A stretch of DNA of 64,000 bases. Source: Clarkia xantiana subsp. parviflora (taxonomy: Eukaryota; Streptophyta; Magnoliopsida; Myrtales; Onagraceae). The stretch is taken from positions 10,578,634 through 10,642,633 of the forward strand of contig JAPTYO010000010.1 of NCBI GenBank assembly GCA_036873135.1, given 5' to 3'. The position numbers and the translations under genes are program-made. The notes beneath the pieces are model-generated. The model did no database searches. It had not been told where the DNA came from and saw nothing but the letters and a program-made list of their open reading frames with translations. Positions 11,501 to 20,947 of the stretch are shown here, piece after piece (position 1 is the stretch's first letter; the number at the start of each line of letters is the position of its first letter).

Positions 11501-12520
11501 CGGCTTCTTCACCAGTACTGGGTTTGCCACCCATGTCTGGAATCTGATTTCCTTGATGAACTTTGCCTTTAGTAGCTTTTCTACTTCTTCTTGGATAGCT
11601 ATCTTTTTGCTTCCTCCCATTGGTCTCACCTTCTGTGTTGTTGGTCGCGTTGCCGCGTCTATATTGAGCCTGTGTGAGATCACTTCTTCTGATATTCCTG
11701 GCATATCGCTTGGTGACCAGGCGAACAGATCCTTGTATTCCCTTAGTAAAGCTAGGTTTTCCTCTTCCTGAGATAAGGCAGTCCCGATTTTAGCCTTCCT
11801 ATCGGGTTCTTCTATGAGTATCTCTTTTAGTTCCTCCATGGGGGCTGGTCTTCCATGATCTTCTCTTGGGTCCTCATCTACTAGTAGGACTTCTCTTGTT
11901 TTCTTCCTCTTGCCTAGTGCAATCCTTGCACATTTCCTTGCTACCTTCTGGTTGCCTTTTACTTCCCCTATTCCTTGGCCTGTGGGGAATTTCATTTTCT
12001 GATGTAGTGTTGATGGTACCATACCCCACTTGTTGATTGTAGTGTTACCCAGGATCCCATTGTACTCCTCCATTTCTTCTGTGATGAAGAATGGGACATC
12101 AATCTGTAGCTGCCTCTGGCCTGTACCCAGTGTCACAGGTAGTGTGACCGCCCCCAGTGGGTATGTTGGCTCTCCTGAAAATCCTACCAAGGGGGAGTGA
12201 ACCTGTTTTATGCTACTTGGCCTTACTCCTAGTATGTTGAGGACTTTCTTGCTAATGATGTTGGGTGAGCTTCCACTGTCTATTAGGATTCTCCCAATGT
12301 CCATATCAGTGATCTTCATTGTTATGACCAGGGCATCCTTGTTGTCTGGTAACACATGCTCCATGTCTCTTCTTGAAAATTCTATTATGTCTTCTCTCTT
12401 TCCTTCTGCTTGTTCTTCTTTTGGCTTAGGAGCCCCTAACTCTGCCATATATGCTTCTCTGGCATTCGCTGACTCTCCTCCAGCTCCATAACCCACATGA
12501 ATGACATATACGCCTGCCAT
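8600..12520 (-). CDS. pol: Tat-lineage Pol polyprotein (PR-RT-RH-aRH-INT), integrase site altered
   Basis: One uninterrupted 1306-codon frame. Order of domains: aspartic protease (ILIDSGSS, Asp81); reverse transcriptase (about 300-500, first Asp in FMDAYSGY at 384, YVDD at 446-449); first RNase H (about 570-720, YFVSKTL); second, archaeal-type RNase H (WEMHTDGSSNGGG, about 770-900), which marks the Tat lineage; integrase with an HHCC zinc finger (about 945-1000), a core with SDNGPQF and NGQVESANK, and a C-terminal domain (PKWEGPY). In WGIYLIGPLP, codon 9431-9433, residue 1030 is Tyr where the family has the first catalytic Asp. The second element has WGIDLVGPLP. So integration activity is probably lost despite the open frame. 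The N-terminal 60 residues match the Gag-protease junction of the second element; Gag itself is absent. Confidence 0.93.
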   Translation of the reverse strand: MAGVYVIHVGYGAGGESANAREAYMAELGAPKPKEEQAEGKREDIIEFSRRDMEHVLPDNKDALVITMKITDMDIGRILIDSGSSPNIISKKVLNILGVRPSSIKQVHSPLVGFSGEPTYPLGAVTLPVTLGTGQRQLQIDVPFFITEEMEEYNGILGNTTINKWGMVPSTLHQKMKFPTGQGIGEVKGNQKVARKCARIALGKRKKTREVLLVDEDPREDHGRPAPMEELKEILIEEPDRKAKIGTALSQEEENLALLREYKDLFAWSPSDMPGISEEVISHRLNIDAATRPTTQKVRPMGGSKKIAIQEEVEKLLKAKFIKEIRFQTWVANPVLVKKPGGSWRMCIDYRDLNKACPKDSYPLPRIDQLVDATSGHQLMSFMDAYSGYNQIKMAPEDAPHTAFYADSEIYHYTVMPFGLINAGATYQRMVNKIFGDMIWKTMEAYVDDMIVKSKEKKDHVENLRSTFERMRQYQVRLNPKKCAFGVQSGKFLGFMVSQRGIEVNPEKLQAIEEMQSPTKHKEVQRLNGRLAALNRFLSKIGDKALPFFEVLRANKKFEWTPRCEEAFQQLKQHLKTLPPLAKPTPGEPLYLYISVSNVAVSSVLIKEENAAQLPVYFVSKTLAKYEINYLPIEKYLYALIISARKLRPYFHGHEVTVLTDQPLKHLLQRPDTSGRLTKWAIELSEFRIHFAPRTAIKGQALADFIAEFTGINPDEDLGEVKTTCEASSSQEKQSEELWEMHTDGSSNGGGSGAGLLLYPPNSDTPMRYAMALTFKATNNEAEYEALITGLRIAKGVGAKHLRVKCDSQLVVNQVKGIYTAKSENMQRYLQQAKDLIKSFQSFDIESVPREQNQEADALSKLALGAEAGKEVHFVEQRMQSVIEQMEVLAIDEAEAWMTPMRQYIMEGKLPKDKVEAVKIERMARNYAVMDNELYKKGYSTPFLKCIAYPETERVLAELHEGDAGCHEGARSISRKVYNLGYYWPSMSKEVADLVQKCDHCQRYSRNITAPPAKLSSISGAWPFAQWGIYLIGPLPKTKGQKTCIIVAIDYFSKWIEAKAMGKTTDDQVVNFIQSHIVSRYGVPRAIISDNGPQFKSKKLQWYCERLNIDHRFASVKHPQTNGQVESANKIVLDGLKKRLHATKGSWVDELENVLWAVRTTPKISTGETPFGLVYGTEAVAPAEIAVQSLRTKYFEEHENNKARLLDLDMVEDKMWNSEEAQTRMRLVSARYYNRQVKERQFHVGELVLRRNEFSHLDQVRKLSPKWEGPYKIASVPYVNAYRLEDGEGYISTNTFSGEHLKKYYV

Positions 12521-12550
12521 CTAGCTGGTGATAATTAGGCTTTCTGTCCG

Positions 12551-12570
12551 AAGCCCACAGACGGCGCCAA
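12551..12570 (-). other. Primer-binding site
   Basis: On the minus strand TTGGCGCCGTCTGTGGG lies two bases inside the 5' LTR. The other Tat element has the same string at 42409. The first nine bases, TGGCGCCGT, would pair with a plant tRNA-Asp 3' end; the rest does not fit that tRNA well, so primer identity is open. Confidence 0.75.
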
Positions 12571-12571
12571 G

Positions 12572-13429
12572 TGTTAGGTTATGAGATCTAGGTCAACGGG
12601 TGGTCGGTTTTGATCTCGCTCCTTACTGGGGATGTGTGTGATCCGGTATTTCTGAGTTGCCCTGTCTCAGCTTATCTTCTTCCTTCCTTCCTTCCTTCCT
12701 TTGCCTTCTCTCTCCTTCTACCCTGCAGAAGGGGCAGTACCAGACACGGAGGGGGGTGGTGCCTGGTGAACCCTCTCCGATGCCTAAGTCAGTATTCTTC
12801 TTAGAGAGATAAACTAGAGAGATGTTAGAGCAAAATAATCCAAATTGCCCAGATGATCAAATGAGTTGTGAAGGTGGGGTATTTATAGGCAACGGTGTCA
12901 TTAAGGTGGCTTAATGACATCGTTAACCTTTAAACACAATTAATTAACCTTTAAGTGTACAATTAAGACCTTAGGATACGGAGAAGGTAGGCGACGTGAA
13001 CCGGGTGTGGGTGTCCGAAAATGGCGCAGGGGCCCTTGGGGGGGGGAGAAATCCGACCCCCAAGGGTAGGGGTTGGGTGAGGGCACCCAACCCCCCCTAG
13101 GGGGGATGGGGTTGGCCAACCCGATCCCTCCTAGGAGAGATCGGGTTGGCCGACCCGATCTCTCCTAGGAGAGATCGGGTTGGTCCACCCGATCTCCCCT
13201 AGGAGAGATCGGGTTGGCTGACCCGATCTCTCCTAGGGGAGGTCGGGTGTGGCCACCCAACCTCACCTAGGTGAGTTTTCCTTGGCCGGACGGGCGCTTC
13301 GGCCCCGTCCGAGCCGTTGATGTTCTCGTGAAGTGTTCGGGTTGAAGTTTCGATTTACAAACGTTAATGGGACGATAAAAATACAACGGTTTGGAAGTCA
13401 ACGGGTTCAAATTGGGCGTATATCCATCA
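12572..13429 (-). repeat. 5' LTR of the gag-less element
   Basis: 858 bp, plus-strand TGTTAGG...CCATCA, followed by target duplication ACCAT. It carries the minus-strand TATA box at 12881-12887 and the same palindromic units (13110-13250) as the other LTR. Confidence 0.9.
12881..12887 (-). promoter_or_regulatory. LTR TATA box
   Basis: CCTATAAATACCCC on the minus strand in the 5' LTR is the probable promoter of the retroelement transcript. An identical box is in the other LTR near 4329. Confidence 0.6.
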
Positions 13430-13752
13430 ACCATAACCATGATTTTTAACCACGATTAAACCATTTAACCACAATCATTCAAAACAATACAACATCATTG
13501 TTTCATACAAGAAAAGTAAACATACATTCATTGTTTCATACACGAAATCCAAATTAAACATAACTTCATTGTTTCACTTAATTAAAAAAACACATCTTCA
13601 ATCGCCTATCACTTGCGATCTTCGATCCTCATTCACCATTACTTCCAATCGTGGTTACCTAATAATAAGAAATATAGACAAAAAAATGGTGGGTGGGAAA
13701 GGGAACGAAATAAAAATTATAATATTTGAGTAATAATTAAAATATAATAATA

Positions 13753-13798
<46 letters not shown>

Positions 13799-14149
13799 TA
13801 AGTATTAGTAATATACGTATTAATATTATATATATATAGAGATGATGGTTATAACCGCGGTTATGAACTGAATACCATAACCATAACCATTGCGGTTACA
13901 AAATTCATCACCATAACCGCCCCTCACCATAATGGTGCGGTTAACCATTGCGGTAAATAGTGCGAATAACCATGGTTATTTGATTTTCACCGCACCATTG
14001 CCGGCCCTAATTACAATGCACATTACAACACATACAAAACACTGTAATCTAACATTACACTCCACATTACAGCACAATCAAACACTGCAATGTAATATTA
14101 CATTACATAGCTCACATTTAGAGTAATCTCACATTACGTCCATCCAAAC

Positions 14150-14910
14150 AATTATGCTAGTTACTGTTTACTGACCATGTTGATACTGAGGGCAAGTGCC
14201 TTTGCAGCTCTTGACGAAATGCTTTATATGTAAATCATGAATTCACTGAACAAATTGGAGTCTTTTAATTGATGTTATGATTATGGTACAGTAGTGAATT
14301 CACATGGACTATATTTTCAGTATCATTTAAAATTACATGAAGCAACTGCCTTTCCTTCTTAATTGGACATCGGGTAATTGACATACACTGAATTATTATT
14401 ATTATCCTATAAATATACACCAAATTCCATACCCATGGTCTTTGCAGAAAACCGTTATTTCTACTGCATTCCTGTAACATCGATGATCCTTGGAACTAGC
14501 AGTTTGGCTTATGTAAAAGAAATATTTATATTTTACTGACAAATTTTATACTTCAGGGGACTGCATTTTATCCTAATATCAACATCAGTTTAGATAGCTC
14601 TACGTCGGGTTATCAAATCAGAAGAGGCAGTTATAAGCCGAGAAAAATCATTTTTGATACCAACCTCTTTTTCTCTTGCTGGGAACAGACAACCCCAAGG
14701 TTGTTGTGACGCATCACTTAATTGAACACCAAATAGCTTCACATCCTTGTTGTCTGTAGTGTAATGTCCTGTTGAACGACAGCTCTCTTGTTTCGTGCCA
14801 TCACAAGCCTCTATTGCTTTCTGAATTTGAGATCGACGTTTGGTAAATTATTAGTTATCAGTCTTCAAATTAGAAAAATAATTAAAAGTACAAGCCATTA
14901 ATTAAACAAT
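14150..14910. other. Intergenic, no gene seen
   Basis: AT-rich DNA. Short frames at 14265-14480 lack any recognisable motif. Confidence 0.4.
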
Positions 14911-15352
14911 GGTTAATAACTAATAAACTGTTTAAGGTTTGTTCCATGTTGAAATCTGGTGTTTGTCGTTGAAATTGACTGTCCATGTTTGGTGTTTGTT
15001 GAAATTGGTGTCTCAGTCTATTTTTTGGTTAAGTTGAACGGAAGTGTAACACGTGAGCTCAATAAAATTGATATTCCAAAAATGCCCTTCTATGAAAAAT
15101 TTGACCTTCCATTACCTAGTGAATTGACGAAACTACCCCTCGTAGTTAAACCAACAACTATAAGGTTTTTGGGTGGTGGCCGACCGGAGTTGGGTGGTGG
15201 TTGTTTTGACTCTAAGGGTAATTTCGTCACTTCATATTTCGTAGAAAGGGCAATTCCGACTTTTCACAACATTATGACAAAATTAACAACAAATTTGGAC
15301 GGAAAATCAAATTTCAACGAATTCCAAACCTCAGACAGTCTATTAGTTAACC
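14911..15352. mobile_element. MULE-type MITE, related to the 55611 copy
   Basis: The left end GGTTAATAACTAATAAACTG and right end CAGTCTATTAGTTAACC are inverted repeats. The body matches the element at 55611 closely ('GGTGTTTGTTGAAATT', 'AATTTGGACGGAAAA', the GGTGGCCG-type core near 15173). The 154-codon frame at 14959-15423 lies in this element and runs past it, so I do not call it a gene. No convincing target duplication; the right end may be deleted. Confidence 0.6.
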
Positions 15353-15383
15353 GCCAATGTAGATATATCATGAGAATGAACCT

Positions 15384-16440
15384 CGTGCATAGATTTTTCA
15401 CCATCGCCGCTGAATATGATTGAGAAGGGCGACGGTACGAAACTATTGGTTGTTGGATAAAAGGATCCTTCAGCATTTGCAGAGTTGCACTCTCTTGGTG
15501 CTTCATCCTTTGACATCATATCAATGTCATCCTCCTAAAAGAAAGTTAGTTAGTTGTTGTAAGCGTTATATAAATCCGGCTACATCCACGACTATCTATG
15601 GCATAATTAAAGGTTTAGATAACAAAAGAAGCATTAGCCTACCACTTGATAATTGACATCAATCCCCAATTTCAGGTCGACTGTCAATGCAGCAGCTTCC
15701 ATAATCTCATCATCATTATCTGTCAATTATGATTAAAACAGAAACACAATTAATCGAGGCCAGACTTCAAGCTAGCTACTTAAGAGATACATTTCACAAA
15801 TCTTACACAGTTAATCATCGATCCCTCAGTTTGTTAACAGGTTTTATTAAGGGGAACCTAAAAACAGTATGAACTCGCTATGTTGCTAATAGTTGTCCTA
15901 GATATAAAATGTTGATATTCAATGTCTCATCTATCAGATTGATTGATTTCCACTTTTTAGTATGATTTAGGGTTTTAAATTGGCTTTTTAAGCAATAAAA
16001 ACATGTTGTTTTCCATTTTTCTGAAACATTGGGTTTAATGCTCATTGTTTAGGCTTATTTGATGTGTAAAAAACATATTTTTGTTCAGTCAATTCTAAGA
16101 GAAACACGTGGAAATCAACAAATTTTAATAGTTATGACAACTAATATCAACATTTTAAATATGGTACATCGATTAGTTTACCTTTATTCTCTTTTGCTGA
16201 TTGCACCTGCAGAGATCTATATCCTTTTCAATCGCTTATGCAAGTGCAAGAGCGCTTTCTTCTTGACCCTTCTTGCTGCTACATGATTATTAGGTTTGCT
16301 GCAGCATTGGAGCTTATTATAGTCCCAAATGGAGTATACATCTATAAATTCATTACTATGGCCTGCTCGTGTTCTATCAATTCATTAAATCCCTCAAAGT
16401 TTAAGGAGGGAAACTCATCCTGAAGAGGCATCTCCCAAGC
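15384..16440 (-). other. Unassigned exon-like segments on the minus strand
   Basis: Three short stretches look like coding exons on the minus strand: about 16440-16330 (..RRPNVTAWEMPLQDE..), about 15725-15650 (DNDDEIMEAAALTVD..) and about 15535-15390 (EDDIDMMSKDEAP..). They have compositions unlike the AT-rich flanks and plausible splice signals. I do not recognise the protein. They may be downstream remnants of the broken CBP60-like gene or of another gene cut up by MITE and SINE insertions. Confidence 0.3.
15846..16190. mobile_element. Truncated short MULE-type MITE (AACCTAAAAACAGT family)
   Basis: It starts GGGGAACCTAAAAACAGT and shares a series of blocks with the elements at 32275 and 35537 ('TTGATTTCCACTTTTT', 'AAAACATGTT', 'GTGGAAATCAAC'). 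The right terminus is missing or diverged. Confidence 0.55.
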
Positions 16441-16734
16441 TGTTACATTTGGCCTCCTGATATCTGTTAAAACCACATTCTTGCTTAACAAATTTACATA
16501 AACCCTATCTCTAAAGTCTAAACTCAGAAGAAAAAAAATAGATTTGTAGCAAATAATCCAAGGGCAGAGTTATCTTAGTTGAAAACAACCCTTCTCGGTC
16601 AAATTCAGGCATAACACCTACCTACTGAAAAAAAAAAAGGGTTAAAAAACCGAAAAACTGACTCATGAGTAACAAATCTGATACTTCAAAAAAGTGGAAA
16701 ACAACATGCTTTTGTACTGTTTTTAATACGGACT

Positions 16735-16902
16735 GACTATTTTTCATTTCCATGGTCACTAGCTGATTAATGAATGAGGCGCTGAACCACCACGCCATCG
16801 TTACATGGTTATCATGAACAATTTTTCATTCCCATGGTCACTAGCGGGGTTTGAACCCCTGACCTCTGATTAAGGGATGAGGCGCTGAATCACCACACCA
16901 TC
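16735..16902 (-). mobile_element. tRNA-derived SINE, one full and one partial copy
   Basis: On the minus strand the copy starts ATGGTGTGGTGATTCAGCG (A-box-like) followed by GGGGTTCAAACCCC (B box, 16845-16860). A second, partial copy without the B-box segment follows at about 16735-16810, separated by 'GAATGAAAAATTGTTCATGA'. The same family occurs at 60031. It abuts the broken end of the CBP60-like coding fragment. Confidence 0.65.
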
Positions 16903-17565
16903 GTTACATGGTTATCACAGTATCCTAATATGGTTTTAAGTCCAAGCCTGAACTGTCCACTTCTAGTAGTCCCTAGATAGCTGTAATTGAATGAAAACTC
17001 TCCTAGCACTCCTTTCCAATTCTCAAGCATCACTTCCAAATCACCTGTCACAAGTGGCTCTTTCCTTGTTAGTCTCAAGTCATTGCAATCAAAATGCTCT
17101 CCTGTCCAATAATGATCACTAGATGCTTCATCAATGAAGTCACCATCAAGCATCGAAACAGTCAACCTTAACATTGATGGTAATTCGATTTGCACAACTC
17201 TATCTGCGGTTGGATCTTCCAAGACGACGTGGATTTGAGATCCTAGTTCACCTTCAACCTTTTGGCCAACGACTATAGGAGACCGAATCATTTCCATGAA
17301 ATAGAGCTTCAAGTGTTGTGGCACAGAGATGTTTTCTATGCTTCTTGTCATCATGGGCCTATCATAAGAAATGAGTTCACAATAATCAAACATCTAAGAA
17401 AATTTCTTCAAATAACTAAATAAATGGTAGCACAAACAATTTATATATATATACCTAAAAGTTAATTCTTCTTCAACAATGAATACGGGTTTATGAGAGC
17501 GATCATTTGTCAAACTGTGTTCACCGGATAACTCAAGCTGAACTTTATCCCTCTTTGATGCAGCT
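16903..17565 (-). pseudogene. CBP60-like (calmodulin-binding protein 60) gene fragment
   Basis: Two exons read on the minus strand: about 17565-17455 (..KVQLELSGEH..) and 17358-16903, with a 96-bp intron (GT at 17454, AG at 17359) in matching phase. The product shows the start of the conserved CBP60 domain: SVPQHLKLYFM, VVGQKVEGELGSQIHVVLED, LDGDF, YWTGEHFD, KEPLVTGDLEVML, GVLGEFSF, GQFRLGLKTILGYC. CBP60 proteins are plant DNA-binding immune regulators of about 450-650 residues. Here the domain stops at GYCD where the family continues to its KTEAF and KDHRGE motifs, and a SINE follows directly. There is no upstream start exon; the preceding coding sequence is hAT transposase-like. I read it as a truncated copy. 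Confidence 0.65.
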
Positions 17566-17566
17566 T

Positions 17567-18303
17567 TACTTACTAGTATTGAACTTTTCCATTAAGAAGG
17601 CATTCACCCTTAAACTCAATTCTTTGAGCCCTGGCACCAATCCCCTCCTTTGCTCAATCTGGTTAGCTAGAAATGCACTCAAATTGCTCTTAACAGATAA
17701 GCAAGCTACTGCATGGTTGGCTAAATATTCTAATGGCATACTTCCCTAAAACAGGAAATTCATAACCAAAAGAATTCCACCATTCACCTGTATTGAAACA
17801 CAAAGTTCAATTTTGCAAGCAATAAGTAAGGAGCATCGTGCCTAGAGGTGTAAACGACTGTCAAGATCGACTCGACTTGACTAAAAACTAACTACTGAGC
17901 TTGAACTGGGTTGAGCTTAAACTTTTGAAACTCAAACTTGACTCGCTTACACACCTAAACACGAATGAAAAAATAGAGCGGTGAAGAAAAAGAGAATGTC
18001 AAACTCACAAGGGGAAAGTCTTTTCGCTGCTAGTGTTTTGAAAAGTTGAGATGGATTTGCAAACATCGTACGATAATCATCGACAAAAGCCGCTCTATCA
18101 TCGACAGTAACCAGTTTCTTTAGAATATACTCAATGCTTTTCTCTCCTGTCTTCAACTGTCTCTCCTGAGCTTCATCAAATGTCGTTTTAACCGATTTGA
18201 ATTCCATACAAATTGCATCAAAGAGTGATTGGATATAAAGAGCAGCACATTTTGTTACACAGATACTCTTTGGTGAGGAACTCTCCAAACCAACCCTGCC
18301 CAT
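17567..18303 (-). pseudogene. hAT transposase C-terminal remnant
   Basis: The exon 18303-18010 (MGRVGLESS...) ends at a GTGAGT donor. With the acceptor CAATACAG near 17790 it continues CEWWNSFGYEFPVLGKYAIR and FSQPCSS, and in another frame NLSAFLANQIEQRRGL and LKELSLRVNAFLMEKF. These are the landmarks of the hAT dimerisation domain (WW..FG....L...AIR.LSQ.CSS, then ..F......RR..L....L..LV...N..L...F). At least one frame change between the CSS block and the next block, and an in-frame stop near 17566, show it is decayed. The long first ORF (118 codons) is only part of it. Confidence 0.6.
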
Positions 18304-18584
18304 ACATTGTCATCCATGCACAATGTTTTCAGCACTCAAGTATATATCACTGAACCAAAGGCGTTTTTTTTTTTGGGAAAAAGAAAAAAGGCAAAATAAA
18401 CATGTGGCTACCAATAAAACCCAAATGCTGACCTGGCGTCCACCTCTCTTCTTTTAAACAGATCAAATCATTTCCTCCTTTCTCCAAACACAGTCCTGAA
18501 TTTTACTCATAAACCATTTTCTCTTCCCTCCTATTTTGGCGGGCCTCTGCATATTTTTCCCCTTCAGTGTTTGGCGGCCGAGAA
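18304..18584. promoter_or_regulatory. Upstream region of the cycling Dof factor gene
   Basis: Short spacer between the decayed hAT remnant (minus) and the Dof gene (plus). It holds an A-rich run (18367-18395) and a CT-rich stretch 18435-18535 consistent with a promoter and 5' leader. No clear TATA box is seen. Confidence 0.4.
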
Positions 18585-20616
18585 ATGCAGGACCCTGCAA
18601 TCAAGCTATTCGGCCGGAAAATAACTCTGCCGCCCGCGGACCTCTTCGTCTACGGCGTGACGGATTCCGGTCTCGACTCGACTGTGAACCAGCAGCTAGA
18701 AGCACACGAGCGAGATGACGACGGTGAAGTAATTGACAAGGTATACAATAAGTACCTGCTGCTTACAAGCAAATATCGCGGATCGTTTCACCAAAATCAG
18801 ATGAAATACTCGTTCTAGTTGTGGAGTGGTTCTATCGCGTCTCGCATGTTAATCAATCGGAGCACTAACAATGATCGATTGATTTGAAATACTGTAAATT
18901 TGACTTGAGTTTTTCTTCAGAATTAGGTTGCTAGTAGTTAATTCCGTTCTAGTTTAAAGGAATGGTGATTTCTAGATGCGGATATATCGGGTAATCTGCT
19001 TAATTTGACCTAAATCTTTGTTAGTAGCTTGGAGATGATTGTTCTAGTTCTAGCTATGGATTCTGCTATCATCTGTGTATTATACTAATTGTGAATTGTG
19101 GTTATTGGAAATTGAAGCTACGATAACAGATTCAGTGCATGTTATTGAATACCAAACCGACCAAAATATAGTTCTGGAGCCAATGTATAACGATTTGGGT
19201 AATCTTCACCTTGTAAGCTAGCTTTTTGAAGCTGAGTTAGTTTTTTCTGAACACATGTTTTTGCAGTTTCAGGTTTACCCTTATTGTCTTCGGCTACTAA
19301 TTCTAGCTAGAAAGACTTCCTTTTTCGGTATAGGGAAATGTTTCTGTTATCGGAAATTCCGAAATGGTAGTATTTACAGTTTTTGCTCTTACTGATGAAC
19401 TTGAAGACTATAAGTATAGACAATTGCAGTTGATACTTCTTGTTCTTCTATTATTATAGCTTAGATGACTTCTAACACTGCAAATATCCATGTGTAACAT
19501 CAGGATGCTTCATTAGGGAAATATGTGAAGAGTATGGAGAAAGAATACAGTGGGATATTTCCGAATGGAAAGGATTCTACTATGTTAAAAACTTGCCATG
19601 AATCTGACAGTCAGAGAAATCCCTCCATGGATGAAGAAACTGCGAAATTAGATGCTCCTGAGACTGAGAAAGATCGAAATGGTCTATCCAGTTTGGAAGA
19701 GAATACCCCATTGAAGAAGCCTGATAAGATACTTCCGTGCCCCCGGTGCAACAGTATGGACACAAAGTTCTGTTACTATAACAACTACAATGTCAATCAG
19801 CCTCTGCATTTCTGTAAATCCTGCCAAAGGTACTGGACAGCTGGTGGAACTATGAGAAATGTTCCGGTTGGAGCAGGACGCCGTAGGAACAAGAGCTCTG
19901 CTACTGTACATGATAACTATGACACTGTACATGATAACTATGACCATGTTGCCATATCAGAGGCTCGTGTCGATGTTCATCCAAATGGAAAGGTGCTGAG
20001 TTTCGGTTTAGAGGCACCGAGATATGATCCTGCAGTTTCTGCTCTCCATTATTCTGAGAAGAAAGTTAGAGTTGCTTGCAGCAGTAATGGTGATGAATGT
20101 TCAAGTGGTTCTTCTGTTACAGTACCAAATTCAATGGATGAAGGAAAAACAGAACATACTGCTGCGAGTCAAAACGGGTTTGCTCCTCAAATCCAATGCA
20201 TACCATGGCCACCTTATCCAGTTCCTCATGGAATCGCTGTCCCGTTTTACCCAGCAGTGCCATTTTGGAACTACACTGTCCAACAAACATGGAACCCTCC
20301 ACCATGTCTAGGGAAACATCCTCGGGATCATGGCAATGCATCTGATGAACATGACAAATATCCGAATCTAAAGAACGGGCGTGTGTTGGTTCCAAAAACT
20401 TTGAGACTAGATGATCCAAACGAAGCTGCAAAAAGCACCATTTGGGCCACACTCGGGATCAAGCAAGGTTGCAGTACTAATAGTGCAGGTCGCCTTTTGA
20501 AGGCATTCCATCCAAATGCCGAAGAAAAAAACAACCAAGGCCCTGAGACGTCCCCCGTGCTGTGTGCAAATCCAGCAGCATTGTCTAGATCACTCAATTT
20601 CCGTGAAACTTCATGA
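18585..20616 (+). CDS. CDF: Cycling Dof factor (CDF-type Dof zinc-finger transcription factor)
   Basis: Two exons, 18585-18740 and 19504-20616, joined in phase 0 across a 763-bp GT-AG intron; 422 residues. Exon 1 begins with the CDF N-terminal motif [15 protein letters not shown]. The Dof finger is C131-X2-C134-X21-C156-X2-C159 in [17 protein letters not shown]...FCKSCQRYW. The C-terminal half has the CDF-specific blocks [45 protein letters not shown] and [12 protein letters not shown]; the middle ones are the FKF1/GIGANTEA-interaction regions in Arabidopsis CDFs. CDFs repress CONSTANS-type and other targets in a day-length-dependent way; that role is family knowledge. A perfect 21-bp tandem duplication (19903-19944) repeats TVHDNYD just after the finger. 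The ATG at 18585 is chosen because it directly precedes the conserved motif. Confidence 0.95.
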
Positions 20617-20908
20617 GATTCTCGGTTTATGTATATATTGTCTGGAAGTAGTAGTAGCACTAGGTTTGTAATTCTCCGTCAGGGAATTACATTAGAGCTA
20701 TAGCTTAGCTGCTGCATATAATTCATCACCTTCTTTTAAAATAGATGAAGATGACGCTCATAAGATTTGAGATTTTCTGTACATAGAAGATTATGTTACA
20801 TATTGGCTGATATCATACAGGGATTTAAATCAAATTGGTAGTTGAGTGGCGGAGCCATTGTTGAGAATAAGGTTGTCCCTCATTCTTGGCTAGTATTTGG
20901 CTCTTTGC

Positions 20909-20946
<38 letters not shown>
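20617..20946 (+). other. CDF 3' flank and AT microsatellite
   Basis: AT-rich 3' UTR and flank. A (TA)n run at 20911-20946 abuts the Helitron 3' end. Confidence 0.5.

Positions 20947-20947
<1 letters not shown>

Larger units (their letters stand above)
3997..13429 (-). mobile_element. Ty3/gypsy Tat-lineage LTR retrotransposon, gag-less
   Basis: The element has complete LTRs at both ends, a 5-bp target duplication ACCAT (3992-3996 and 13430-13434), a primer-binding site beside the right LTR and a purine-rich tract beside the left LTR. Transcription is therefore right to left. One 1306-codon frame encodes protease, reverse transcriptase, RNase H, a second RNase H and integrase. The expected Gag region between PBS and protease is missing: only about 50 bp separate them. 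The 3' part (4882-8600) holds tandem repeats and an oppositely oriented gene with its own promoter. By eye the LTRs differ by only about six substitutions outside two poly-G tracts, so insertion is recent. Confidence 0.92.
3871..14009. mobile_element. hAT-type DNA transposon, split by a retrotransposon
   Basis: The terminal inverted repeat is TAGGGCTGGCGATGGTG at left and TAGGGCCGGCAATGGTG at right (reverse complement). It is flanked by an 8-bp direct duplication ATTACAAT at 3863-3870 and 14010-14017. An 8-bp target duplication and TAGGG ends fit the hAT superfamily. Subterminal regions are full of 'ACCATAACCA' and 'GCGGTTATG' motifs, as expected for transposase-binding subterminal repeats. 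Without the inserted Ty3 element only about 0.7 kb remains and no transposase is encoded, so it is non-autonomous. Confidence 0.8.
2526..14149. repeat. Outer TIR-like repeat hosting the hAT and Ty3 insertions
   Basis: The left edge reads TGTTTGGATGGATGTAATG and the right edge, reverse complemented, reads TGTTTGGATGGACGTAATG. Both edges continue into repeats of 'TGTAATG' and 'CACATTAC' (2526-2720 and 14018-14149). Removing the hAT-type element (3871-14009) and its duplicated 8 bp leaves about 1.5 kb. No target duplication was found, so this could also be two separate small repeats. Confidence 0.4.

Noticed and set aside
14959..15423. 154-codon plus-strand frame
   Set aside because: Mostly within a MULE-type MITE whose relative at 55611 does not keep the frame.
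16845..16902. Possible tRNA gene (B-box and A-box-like sequence)
   Set aside because: No cloverleaf or anticodon arm can be folded; the 3' part and second copy fit a SINE.
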